DNA from: Morella rubra
Taxonomy: Eukaryota; Streptophyta; Magnoliopsida; Fagales; Myricaceae
Direction: 5' to 3'
Assembly: GCA_003952965.2 (NCBI GenBank)
Contig: CM025855.1
Coordinates: 32,560,862-32,624,861, forward strand
Length of the DNA: 64,000 nt
Below are positions 1 through 10,607 of this stretch, piece by piece; the stretch's first letter is position 1; every line of letters starts with the position of its first letter. The notes below the pieces were generated by a model. It saw nothing but the letters and a program-made list of their open reading frames with translations, was not told where the DNA came from and ran no database searches. The position numbers and the translations under genes were made by a program.

Positions 1-1190
1 AAGATCGTGATGCAGATAACGAAGTATAGGCTGGTGAAGGCTTTGACACTTTAGGGGAGGAAATATGCGATGCTTTAGTTGCAGGTAATGCTGATTTCTT
101 CTTTACCCTTGTCACATTCCTCTCTTTATTCACTGGACTAACCTGTACAAACAAAATTGACAGGGACTGAGCCACGAGAAACAATCAAAGTTCCTATAAT
201 TTAAGTGTCGATAATGATCAACCAATTGCATAAATTAATTACTTCACCTTCTTAGATTCCTTCGGATTATCCAACTTCACTTTTTCCTCCTTAACTTGTT
301 GACCCTTTCCTATCTCATTGTCCCAATTGTTTGAATTTTCATCCATGTCTTTGGATTCAATCAAAGCAGTTTCTTCTTCTTCCTCTTCTTCTTCTCCCTC
401 TTCCACCACAATGGCCTTTTCCGGTTTGCAAGACTCAGGGCTATCTGTTAAGCTATCCATTTCTTGGGCCATTTCCGCAAATGACTTTTGGTTTTCTATA
501 CTGATTGCGGCATCCTCCTTCAGATCAGCCACATTGGTACTAATCGCCTCACCGATCAACTTGGTTTCTTGCTTAACAACTTCTTGTGTGGAACTGTGGC
601 TATTTAATATATCAAACTCCAAACCGGCACCTCTAACATCACCAGTCAGATCGTTGCTATTTTCAATCTTTGACCACAAGGGATCATCTTCCATTTGGTT
701 TCCTTGGTCCATTAGCTCAGCTCTGCGAGCGGCAATCTTCTTGTAACGGGCTTCAAAATAAGCCTTCTTCTGAGCCACTGACCCGGGTGTTGCACACTTC
801 TCAACTTCTTCCAAGTACTTATTGGGCGAGAAAGCAGACCATTTCTCCCATGAGAGTGAATCATTCGCAAACCTTCCGAAAGAAACCGACACTTCCAAGT
901 CAGGTTTTGAGGCAGCAGTCTCCGCCATCTGTTCATATACCAAAGAAAAACCAAAATCCAGTGATATTTTCGAGCCAGAAACAGAATAACAACTCGCAAC
1001 AAAACAAATTAGCACGAAATGTAGTAATTTCAGATAGGTGATCGATCAATAAGCCTAAGAAAAAAATAAGATAAACGTGGAAAACAATAGATCAAATGAA
1101 TATGTCACTTTCGTTTTTTCACATATTTTGAGGACAGAATAGGTTTACCTTATCTTCATCTCTGGAAACATCTACTATTGATTCACCCAT
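1..1190 (-). CDS. WDL7: WVD2-like / TPX2-family microtubule-associated protein (5' part, runs off left edge)
   Basis: Seen: three exons on the minus strand join in frame, 1149-1190 (start ATG at 1190, 14 codons), 248-928 (227 codons) and 1-142 (continues beyond the window). Donors are AAG|GTAAAC and AAG|GTGAAG; acceptors are CAG at 929-931 and AG at 143-144. About 288 residues are visible. The N-terminal block containing SVSFGRF, SLSWEKWSAFS and PGSVAQKKAYFEA near residues 30-85 is the signature I know from plant WVD2-like 7 proteins. It is followed by an acidic Glu-rich run and a basic Ser/Pro/Lys tail. Family knowledge: WVD2/WDL proteins carry a C-terminal TPX2 (KLEEK) domain and bind and bundle cortical microtubules; that domain would lie left of this window. 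An ATG at 928 in exon 2 could be an alternative start, but the upstream exon fits the family N terminus (MGES) better. Confidence 0.85.
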
Positions 1191-2495
1191 CTCTGTTTCA
1201 GGACCGAGGGTTGAGTCACACCACTCACCAAAGAGCTACCACGCCAAGACAGAACCTGTGTATACTATGGCCTGTGACTAGCATGGACATACCATCTGTT
1301 CATTGGATCTCACTGAAAGACCAAGAATAGAGCCATTCAATATGGAGACAAAAGGAAAACACTAAAATATGCAGGCAGTGAAGAAAAAGATAACATGTCC
1401 ATGTGCTGTGTCTACACTTCTACTTGTTTTTTCTTGTCATCCTATAATCAATTACCACTTTAACTTGGTTCAGTAACGCCAAATTCGTCTGTTTCTGGGA
1501 CTTTTGGAAGGTCCCCAAATGATAAACCCAATCAACAACAAAAAGCAATTATATGAAAAGAGGAGGGGGGGGAGCAATTATATATTCTAAACACGGTTTA
1601 GCCTCGCTAACAGTACTACTTCCAGAAAGATAAAAAGTGAGAACTTTTGACAGAGAGAATATGATTTGAGTAAAAAGCCAAAAGATGGAGTAGCATTTGG
1701 ATAATCTTTAATGAGGAAATTAAGATTAGGTGGCTCAGTCATGGCGGTTCAACGAAACAGAGTGGGCTCATTAAATAAGCTAAGATATCCCAACCATTTG
1801 GTACCCATTTTCTGCGAAAATACTTCCAGATTTCTTATGCGGAGCTTGAGAGAGAGACCCAATAACCCCACAACAAATTGATCAGGCCAGCCATTGCCAA
1901 GAGACCACATGGAAAGGCAGTGTGGGAGGAGGGAAAGAAACAGATCGGTGGTGTGTGTGAGACTTACAGGTCAATGTGACCGACAGGTGCCTAACAAAAT
2001 AAATAAATAAATGTGACCGACAGGTCTCTGTGAATGTAATTATCAGGACTACTACGGCTTGTGTGGAACCTACGATTGAATTGGTCAAACAAAATGAAAG
2101 TATTAAATGCGAGAAATATCCTAAGACCGGAGAAACAGTATCGTATGACTTGTTGCTGAGTTCATACGTCGTCCCTTGTCTTCCTTCGTAAGGGATATAT
2201 ATGGCCATAACGAAAGAGATGTAACGCAGAAAAGTGGCCGGAAAATAAATGTACGAGCAAGTTATCGAGAAAACTTTATATACTCCCCCTAAACAAAATG
2301 TGTTTATTTACCATTGAAAATAATTACTTCGCTTGTCTCACCGTCGTATCTATACCACTTAGTCCACGAGTAGAAATATTAATTAAATGGGCTTTTATTA
2401 TTTTTATTCATATACTTATATTTCGTGGTTATTATGCGTACAAACATAATATGTCAGGTAATATAAACCCACTAGTTTATATTTTTCGATTAAGA
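1191..2495. other. Intergenic / upstream region of the WVD2-like gene
   Basis: No coding exon that I can support. Contains the presumed promoter and 5' UTR of the minus-strand WVD2-like gene, mono- and dinucleotide runs (for example a G-run near 1563-1573), and ends at the first assembly gap. Confidence 0.5.
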
Positions 2496-3089
2496 NNNNN
2501 NNNNNNNNNNNNNNNNNNNNNNNNNNNNNNNNNNNNNNNNNNNNNNNNNNNNNNNNNNNNNNNNNNNNNNNNNNNNNNNNNNNNNNNNNNNNNNNNNNNN
2601 NNNNNNNNNNNNNNNNNNNNNNNNNNNNNNNNNNNNNNNNNNNNNNNNNNNNNNNNNNNNNNNNNNNNNNNNNNNNNNNNNNNNNNNNNNNNNNNNNNNN
2701 NNNNNNNNNNNNNNNNNNNNNNNNNNNNNNNNNNNNNNNNNNNNNNNNNNNNNNNNNNNNNNNNNNNNNNNNNNNNNNNNNNNNNNNNNNNNNNNNNNNN
2801 NNNNNNNNNNNNNNNNNNNNNNNNNNNNNNNNNNNNNNNNNNNNNNNNNNNNNNNNNNNNNNNNNNNNNNNNNNNNNNNNNNNNNNNNNNNNNNNNNNNN
2901 NNNNNNNNNNNNNNNNNNNNNNNNNNNNNNNNNNNNNNNNNNNNNNNNNNNNNNNNNNNNNNNNNNNNNNNNNNNNNNNNNNNNNNNNNNNNNNNNNNNN
3001 NNNNNNNNNNNNNNNNNNNNNNNNNNNNNNNNNNNNNNNNNNNNNNNNNNNNNNNNNNNNNNNNNNNNNNNNNNNNNNNNNNNNNNNNN
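2496..3089. other. Assembly gap (594 N)
   Basis: Run of 594 N. Open frames spanning it are artefacts. Flanks on both sides are AT-rich and non-coding. Confidence 0.99.
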
Positions 3090-3144
3090 ATAAAACGCAT
3101 GTTTAAACTATTAGAAATTTCTATTGAATTATCTTATTTTTTAT

Positions 3145-3492
3145 GGCTTAAATGCACCACAGTGACTGTGATATAAGAAAATTTTAAATTAATCTCTAAA
3201 GTAAAGAAAATTACAAATTAGTCCCAAGGTTTCCGTTCAAATTTGTCATTCCGTCCATTCTCGTCTCTTTCACTAACGGCATATGCTAATCAACACTAAC
3301 CACAACGTGCTATGTCCCTAAAAAGATCCCATAATTTACAACCACATGCTCTTAGTGAAAAAGATAAAGATGGACTAAAAGACATGTTTTTAACAAAAAA
3401 CCTTACCATGGAGATTAATTTGTAATTTTCTTTACCTCGGAGACTAATTTGAAATTTTTTATATCATAGGGACTGTGAGTGCATTTATGCCT
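3145..3492. mobile_element. Foldback MITE-like element
   Basis: The left arm (about 3145-3240) and right arm (about 3400-3492) are imperfect reverse complements. Both carry the same AT-rich sequence with TAAAGAAAATTACAAATT or its complement, plus an outer CATAAATGCA-like end. There is no coding capacity. Long inverted repeats of this kind are typical of plant non-autonomous DNA elements. Confidence 0.6.
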
Positions 3493-3498
3493 ATTTTT

Positions 3499-3892
3499 AT
3501 TGAGTAATACACTTTGCACCTTATAACTACTAGTGTCTTGATACTTTGCATCTCATCTATTATTTTTGTTACATTACACCTATCAACTAATTAATTTCAA
3601 ACACTTTGTATATGCCGTTAAAATTTTCGGTCAATTTTGGAAGAAATTACTTTGTAGCCTCTAAAATTACAATGTTACCCTTATAAAATGGTCACTATAA
3701 AAAAAAATTATAAGAATAAAATTGTCATTTAGCAAGCTAAAAATTCATATTCTATTCAAATTAATAAAAAAAAATTTACCAAGAGTCTAAAGTGTCTGAA
3801 ATTAATAATTAATGGATATAATAGGACAAAAATAATAGATGAGATACAGTGTCAAAGAGTCATAATTGGAGGGTACAGAATGTATTTATTCC
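3499..3892. mobile_element. Long-TIR foldback element, family 2 (copy in unit A)
   Basis: The left end reads as 'cactttgcacc...gtcttgatactttgcatctcatctattattttt' and the right end is its reverse complement near 3815-3892 (for example 'aaaaataatagatgagata'). Related foldbacks occur at 9749-10122, about 47083-47452 and 57613-58007, so this is a dispersed family. It sits at the left edge of duplicated unit A. Confidence 0.6.
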
Positions 3893-4354
3893 TAATTCTT
3901 TTTATTTGTGTTCCACGTAATTCTCAACACAATTACAGCTATCGATAATTTTCCTATCTGTCTAATTCAAAAGATACAGAACTTTTTACGTGATTTTTCA
4001 ACTTGAAAAACTGTTGCCTAAGCTTGGATTGAAGTCTCCTGGGTTCAAGTTCCCTTTCTATATCTGAAAGAGCTACAGAGAATATCAACACATTATGCTT
4101 ATGCGGGACTTTATGCAGAGGATATCAGAGTTTGGACAGTTTTACAGCTTTCCCTTGGATAAACTCCTAAAGAAAACATAAGTTTACTGAAAATTCATTT
4201 GTTTTCTAACTCCTAGTATGAATCTCACAACAATAACATTCTAATCACCCAGCTGCAGACGGCAGGGTGTTCTTTCCAGAAATTTGGCTCTCACAATAAT
4301 CTATGTAAATTCAGTCGAGGTCCTTTGGCTTTGCACCAAGGCTAAAACTTTTAG

Positions 4355-6860
4355 TTATATAAGTGGCCGGAGCTCTCCCATGAGGAGTGCAAATTTTCGG
4401 TGCTGTGACAAGATAGAAGGCACTCTAACGACCTGCAGTTTTGATGCCAAGTCACCATCACTACTGGATGCTGGGTGTTGCTTGACGGCATTGAGTATTG
4501 ACTGCAGGACTTGCAGGGGACCCCCATGGCTGACAATCAAGACTGCACAACTTTGGAATAGACAGTTTACAACAGAAGTGCATTAGGAACAATTTAACTG
4601 TTTTTTCAATGATAAGAACATTAGCAGGACAAGCATTGAAAGCTGCGGCTAAATTATCTAAAGATGGACAGATATAACAATTACCCTTGAAATTCCGACT
4701 CCATTGCTGTCATAGCATTTGTAACTCTAGAAGCAACATCATCAATACTTTCCCCACCTTCTGGCCCCATGAATGGATCCGTTGCAATTGCATCAAGAGC
4801 CCGTATCTCTGGATGCTACGCAGCGAAAAACAGAACTTTTAAGGAATCCTTAATAACAAATGGGCTCTAAAAGTATATGGTAGCATCAGGCTTATAAAAC
4901 AGGGGTATATTCTGTACTTAAATCATAACTGATCCGACTCTAGCATTCAGAATTACATACTCTTAAGTTCTGTAAATGATTAATTTTTCGAAGTAATTGC
5001 ACTCGTATATAACTGCCGAAAGTAAAATCTCCAAATCTACCCGCATAATTTCCATCCCTTGGGGGAAAGCTCTGTTAAACACAGCCAATTTTCACTTACT
5101 TCATCATGGGACTTAAGTTCCAATGAAGGACCCAAGAAGCGTTCTTTAAGATCTTCCATCGCCTGTCCAGCAAAATCTATACAATCAGCGCAAAGGAACA
5201 TATTTTGAAGAACAAAACTGGCGATTAGTGTGGAAAAAGAATTTCCGCAAGAATTGTTTTCTTTTTGTCTATTTTTATGATAAGAACTATGACCTAAAGA
5301 CCTGCCACGAGCTGCAGCCAACTCTACCATGAGCAGTGCCCATGCAAAACACTATTGTGAAGATATCCATAGCAATATAACTCCATATATACGATTTATT
5401 GTATTTATGATCCACAAATACTCAACTGGCATGCTTTTGTTGTATATAACTGAGGATAGAATAGCCTACCTTACATTGAGGACCATCAAAAGGAAGATTC
5501 AACCTAGATGCAATAACTTTAGCAGTGTGAGTTGTTCTTGAAAATGGGGAGTAACAAATACGAACATTTTCCAGCGGTATGTTATTTTCCATTAGTGCCT
5601 GCAAAATTCAAATGTTATCAGTTCTTTCTTTTCTTCTGTTCTTCCAAAGAAATACGGACATTTGTTGTATATATCTTTGGTTCAAAACAACTCGACAAAA
5701 ATCATTACTCTCATCTTGTCACTCATCTATTTGAAAGAAGCTTATAACAGTCAACCAAACCTCGTCTACATTGTCAATTAAATTCAACATCCTCGCACCT
5801 AGATGAGATGCCAGTTAGATGGGGTGGCTAAATCTTGCTAATAATCATTCGTGTCCAATAATGGTCAGTGGTCCTAAGCATCCACTGTTAACCAAACCTT
5901 GAAAATTCAAGCGAATAAACATCCAAATTATATGAGTTTAAACATCGAAAAGATACATAAGGATCATATAATGAGAATGATTTAAGTTTGTTACACCAAC
6001 TAGTCGGCGAAGTTACACGAAGACTGATACTCAGCATCAGCCACTCAAGAAAAACTCATTAGGATATTTTGGCACATTTTTTTTTTTTTTTTTATAACAA
6101 GAGAAATTCGTACACTATTCATATGCACTGAGCTCGACGAAATTAACTCAGTATCTGCACGAGTTAGGTATAATGCCATGGTAAACTTCGGGCCGTGCCG
6201 TCCCTCAAACCACACATGTTAGGTAAGTCTAGCTTTATCGTGGGATGGTTCTAAAGAATTATTTGCACCTGAGAGGATTCGAACATGAGACCTCAAGGGA
6301 ACACACCCCTAAGCCTTAGGTCTTGACCACTCAGGCCAACCCATTGTGTTGACACCTAATAAATTCATTATAGGCAGTGCAGTCATTTTGGATGAAAGCC
6401 GGAGCGGGCATGAGATGGAATACAGATAGACTTCAAACAGGAAATCATGAATCACAAGCACCCACCTTAAGAAATAACTCTCCAGCCAACTTTGCTTGCT
6501 TAACACCTTCAGCCACCAACTGGAATTCAGCACGCCTACCATTTTCCTGTTGTAATGCTAGCCACTGGTTAATAACTTGAAGTAGATTCCAAAATGGCAA
6601 ACAAATTTAACTTCCAAGATCATATCGCCAGCAAAGCCTATAAATCTAAGAACTAAAATTATCACCCAAAAAAAAATCTGCAAATATTTTATGGCAGAAA
6701 TACCAAGAAAGTTAAAAAAAAAAAAAGGGGAGGGTGGGGGGGGGGGGGGGAAGCGAAAGAAACGAACCATGGAGGAGACAATAAGACCTCTCTCGTTTGA
6801 GACGCTCATGCCATGCCTCAGAACCCAGTATCTGTTTCGCACCAACGACGTAGTCTCCAT
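4355..6860 (-). CDS. Histidine phosphatase (phosphoglycerate mutase-like) protein, tandem copy A
   Basis: Six exons join in frame to 230 aa: 6768-6860, 6466-6546, 5470-5598, 5100-5162, 4685-4815, 4355-4550, all with GT-AG boundaries; stop TAA 4355-4357. Motifs: RHG at residues 15-17 (phospho-accepting His16), SPFSRT at 75-80 (Arg79), ERF at 108-110, and a second catalytic His in VSHG (His174). The length and all motifs match the roughly 230-aa plant phosphoglycerate mutase-like branch of the histidine phosphatase superfamily; the substrate is unknown. Odd: the residue after SHG is Gly, where copy C has Asp. Intron 1 has long A and G homopolymers. The reading frame shows no stop or frameshift, so I call it a gene, but expression is unproven. 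It forms a former head-to-head pair with a SLY1 fragment downstream. Confidence 0.8.
6075..6345 (-). repeat. tRNA-derived SINE (copy in unit A, within intron 2 of the phosphatase gene)
   Basis: On the minus strand the sequence starts with a tRNA-like pol III A box (complement of 6325-6338) and a B box GTTCGAATCC (complement of 6275-6284). It ends in an A-rich tail (T-run at about 6078-6098 on plus). The orthologous copy in unit B is at about 12366-12640, so the insertion predates the A/B duplication. No clear target-site duplication was found by eye. Confidence 0.6.
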
Positions 6861-7900
6861 GTCACAGTCCCACATCTCCTCCCCCCACCCACAAGTACCG
6901 CTCGGTCATCTGTGAGTTTATGTATAATAACAGTCTATCCTTCCTGTCTCCCCATTTTGTAGAATGTATTGGGGGCGAGGGAGGGATCTACGATAGACTG
7001 TCCGTACGGACTTGTAAGGACCGGCTCAACTCCCTTGTAAATTTAACGGTTACCCACCGTTTTTTAAACAGATGAGTGCCATGTGTAAAAACCTCCATCC
7101 GAAGGCCTACAATGAATTCCGAGATGCCATCACGTTAATATTTAATAGTAACAATGCTTTTTGCTCTCTCTCCTCCCTCCCTTCTCTGTTTGACTCTCTC
7201 AATCGGCGGTTCGTACTTTTTTTTTTTAATCAATCGGCGGTTCGTACTTGACAGGATGGAATCTAAATAATTAGGCTGACTTTGTTTCTACAGAATATAT
7301 TTTCCCGCAGAATATTTTCCAAAAATATGTTTACTAGGAGCTGAAAAAAAAAGAGTAAAAGAAAAATAGATAAATGGTCAAAAGAAAATAATGTCTATCA
7401 GGCTGAAAATAATTTTTCAGTTCACTATTTTTTCTCTATTATATCTCAACATATATTGGTTATCTATTATTTTTTCCTTAACTATAGTAAGAAAAAACAT
7501 AAGTTATTTTTCAGGTGACTCCTATTTTAACACGTACATAATTTGTTTAATATATAATTTTTTTATCATTTCTCTTTTCTATTTTTTTTTTGGTAGACTC
7601 AATTTCTTTTTTTTAGTTTGCTGAGACAAAGTTGCAAGAAGGCTTTGAGTTTAGGCTTTATATACAACTCTTCATTTGCTGATTGGCAAATTTGTAAAAA
7701 GCACAACTTTCTGACTGGGGCCTTTGATAACTCAAATGAATCATTGGAGAAAGTATCTCTATAGATCCCTCTACAAACTATTTTTTAAATTTTCAGTGAC
7801 ACCAAACACTATATGTTTATTTTCAAGTAATTAGCCAAATATTGAAACTTGTTTTGTTTTCTCTGCAAATATTTTCAGCCGTAAATATTTTCTCATTTTC
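6861..7900. other. Intergenic part of unit A, mostly unique to A
   Basis: The first roughly 110 bp resemble the phosphatase-proximal promoter of copies B and C. The rest is AT-rich and non-coding, with a short direct repeat containing CAATCGGCGGTTCGTACTT (about 7200-7250) and homopolymers. Most of 6980-7970 has no counterpart in unit B, so it is either inserted in A or deleted from B. Confidence 0.4.
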
Positions 7901-7974
7901 CTCATTTTATGTCGAAACAAATGTAACCTTAATTCTAGTCCCTTTTCAATACTCACTGAAATATAATTTTTATG

Positions 7975-8449
7975 TTACATAAAATTAGAATAAAAAATTT
8001 CGATTTAACATGTAAATTTTTTTGGATATATTTTTTTATGGCCCTAATGGGTCGAAATTTTGAACATTTTGTAGTTAAACATTTATCCAAAATTTAAATT
8101 TTAAAATAAACATTCAAGCAAATTTTATATGTTATACTTTATTTTGAACCCTATTTAAAAAAAAAAAAATTGAACCGAAAATTTTTTATTTTTAAATTAT
8201 TCATTATAAATTAACAATAAATTTAAAACATTAATCTAAAATTTAAATTCTAAAAGAAACATTTAAACAAATTTCACATGTTTATACTTTATTTTGAGCC
8301 TTATTTTTATTTTATTTAAAAAAATATATCAAAGGAGGAAATTGTCAAAAATGACTTCTGGTTCCGATGTATATACCGGAATCGGATCCAAATTTCCAGA
8401 ACCAAGAGTGGAACGGAAAATTTCTGCAGGAATTTTTGCCCACCCCTAC
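7975..8449. mobile_element. AT-rich tandem array ending in a hAT-like terminal sequence (unit A)
   Basis: Two tandem copies of an AT-rich unit (containing 'aaacatttatccaaaatttaaa' and 'tatactttattttga') are followed by a right end whose complement reads TAGGGGTGGGCAAAAATT (8431-8449). Similar GGGTGGGCAAA ends are common in plant non-autonomous hAT-like elements. The left terminus is not clear. The homologous structure in unit B is 13560-14246. Confidence 0.45.
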
Positions 8450-8743
8450 AATCGCGGTATCTCTTCTTCCCCTTTGTAATCCTCTCGTCACTGAAATTTA
8501 ATTTCTTTCCTCCGATCACTTTTCTTTGAAGCCCAACTTTGTAATTTTTTTATTTATCATCTGATGGTTTTGGTTCATGTTATTTTGTTAGGTTTTTCCA
8601 GAAATATCCAAGTTGAGTTTGCTGGGTTTCCTGAAATATTCTCTCTGTGCTTACGAAGTTGTGCTTGGATTTGATTGCTTTTATGTATAATGTTCTTAAA
8701 GTTTGCTTTTACGTGTGAAGTGCCTTATCAAAATTTTCTCTAG

Positions 8744-8837
8744 GGTCCCCAGTGGCCTCCGCCGGCAATGACAACGAAAAGGGCCTGCGCATCTCACTTG
8801 GAGTGGGCAGAGGTAGCTAAAGGAGCTCATCTTCAAT
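8744..8837 (+). pseudogene. Unidentified exon-like fragment fused upstream of the SLY1 fragment (unit A)
   Basis: A 94-bp segment is preceded by a good acceptor (TTTTCTCTAG) and followed by GTAACC. One frame stays open throughout and is rich in Pro, Ala, Lys and Glu. It is more GC-rich than its surroundings. It is nearly identical in unit B (14543-14636) and absent from the intact phosphatase-SLY1 pair. I do not recognise the source gene. Confidence 0.4.
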
Positions 8838-8932
8838 GTAACCAGCCTCTATTTTCGATTTTTCACCCTAAAGGTCACTTGGCAAATGATACTGAGTTTC
8901 TCTTTTGTATGCCTCAGTGTGTTTACTGCTTA

Positions 8933-9341
8933 TAATGTATTGCCCGACTGTTGAATCTGAACCAACCAATGAACGTAATGAAACAGCAGATGAATTTTTT
9001 CACAAGATCTCAATTTAAGTACCGCTAAACCATCCTCTCCCCATTGATCCTCGCCGAGGATCTTCAAACACGGCCAGAGTCCAGACCCTGTACTTTCTGC
9101 TAGATAAGGACCTAAAGTTAACATTCAGCGGATTATAGCCGACCTATACCGCTCGCTTTAACATATATAGTTTCCACCACAATTTCTCATCCTCCATTTC
9201 CCGCTAGCTGCTTGAAGATCTTTGCATCGAGGCCCTTGAGTTTGTATTTGATTAGTCAGTGTTGAGACTCGAGAGTTTGCGACACCGGAGGATAGCGTGT
9301 TGAAGTCCAGTTTTGTGCAATGGAATGATCCGTGGCTGGGA
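8933..9341 (+). pseudogene. Truncated SLY1 fragment (unit A)
   Basis: Aligns by eye with SLY1 exon 2 from its first codons (AATGTATTGC at 19512) to about codon 160 (AATGA[T/C]CCGT[C]GGCTGGG), with many indels and in-frame stops. The 3' end of SLY1 intron 1 is also recognisable just upstream ('ttttgtatgc..cag'), so this is a genomic copy and not a retrocopy. Exon 1, the SLY1-proximal promoter and the C-terminal three quarters are missing. Confidence 0.8.
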
Positions 9342-9401
9342 ATGGGAAGAGAATGAAATTCCAAGTAAAGCACAAGGCACCTAGAACAACACAAAGGCTG
9401 A

Positions 9402-10300
9402 TAGGCTCTTTGTGATTCGGATTAGTATACTTCACAATGGGCATGTTGTGTTGGATCCCACTATCAACCGTCGGGGGCTTCAAGTACTATTGCATTTGAG
9501 TATTTTTCATCCTCGGATGCTTTTCTATTTTATGTTCTTTAACTTTTATATTAAATATATTTGGGGCAACTAACACCGTCCCATGTTCAGGTAACTCACT
9601 GGAAATTTTAATAGTTGATAATTTTGATTAAAAAAATAATTGATAATTTAATTTCATGCTCATGGACGCCCTTTTCCCGAAACCTATTTTTATAAATACA
9701 ACCTTTGTTTAAACAATGAGAGATTTCTATTGAATTTCGTTGTTTTTATTGAGTAATAAAATATTAAAATAAATATACTTTGCACATTCTAATTATTTGC
9801 ACCTTCTAATTATAAATGTCTTGATACTTTATACCTCATCTATTATTTTTGTTCCGTTATGCCCATCAATTAATTAATTACTTTTTAATCTCTAAAATTA
9901 CAATCTTACCCTCATAAAATGATCACTATTAAAAAAGAATGATGAAAACCAAATTATCATTTAGCAAGCTAAAAATATCATATTTTGTTCAAATTAATGA
10001 ATTTTTTTACCAAGAGTAAAAAATGTCTAAAATCAATAATTGATAGATATAATGTGACAAAAATAATAGATAAAATGCAGTGTTAAGATCCATAATTAAA
10101 GGGTGCAAAGTGTATTTATTCCAAAAACATTTGTTTAAACTTCTTAGGCTGTATCTTTTGTTTGTGTTCCACATAATCCTCAACACAATTACAGCTATTG
10201 ACAATTTTCCTATCTGTCTAATTCGAAAGACAACTTTTTACGTGATCTTTCAACTTGAAAAACTGTTGCCTAACCTTGGATTGAAGTCTTCTGGGTTCAA
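9402..10300. other. Junction region between tandem units A and B
   Basis: The A/B similarity ends near 9401 (compare 15181). Then follows unique non-coding sequence, and the similarity resumes in the family-2 foldback at 9749. No gene seen. Confidence 0.4.
9749..10122. mobile_element. Long-TIR foldback element, family 2 (copy in unit B)
   Basis: Counterpart of the element at 3499-3892, with the same 'cttgatactttatacctcatctattattttt' left arm and its reverse complement near 10050-10122. Confidence 0.6.
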
Positions 10301-10607
10301 GTACCCTTTCTATATATGAAAGAGCTACAGAGAATATCAACACATTATGCTTATGCGGGACTTTATGCAGAGGATATCAGAGTTTGGACAGTTCTACAGC
10401 TTTCCCTCGGATAAACTCCTAAAGAAAACATAAGTTTACTGAAAATTCATTTGTTTTGTAACTCCTAGTATGAATCTCACAACAATAACATTCTAATCAC
10501 CCAGCTGCAGACTGCAGGGTGTTCTTCCCAGCAATTTGGCTCTCACAATAATCTATGTAAATTCAGTCGAGGTCCTTTGGCTTTGTCACCAAGGCTAAAA
10601 CTTTTAG

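Noticed and set aside
239..1015. Single-exon 258-aa reading of the WVD2-like gene
   Set aside because: The first 29 and last 3 codons are intronic; splice sites at 929 and 247 and in-frame flanking exons give the family-consistent protein.
6270..6345. Possible tRNA gene on the minus strand (also 12555-12625)
   Set aside because: A and B boxes are present, but there is no acceptor stem or anticodon arm fold, and both are followed by a SINE-like body and A-rich tail.
8933..9341. SLY1 copies in A and B as retrocopies
   Set aside because: The end of intron 1 is recognisable upstream and there is no poly-A tail at the 3' breakpoint; they are genomic duplicates.
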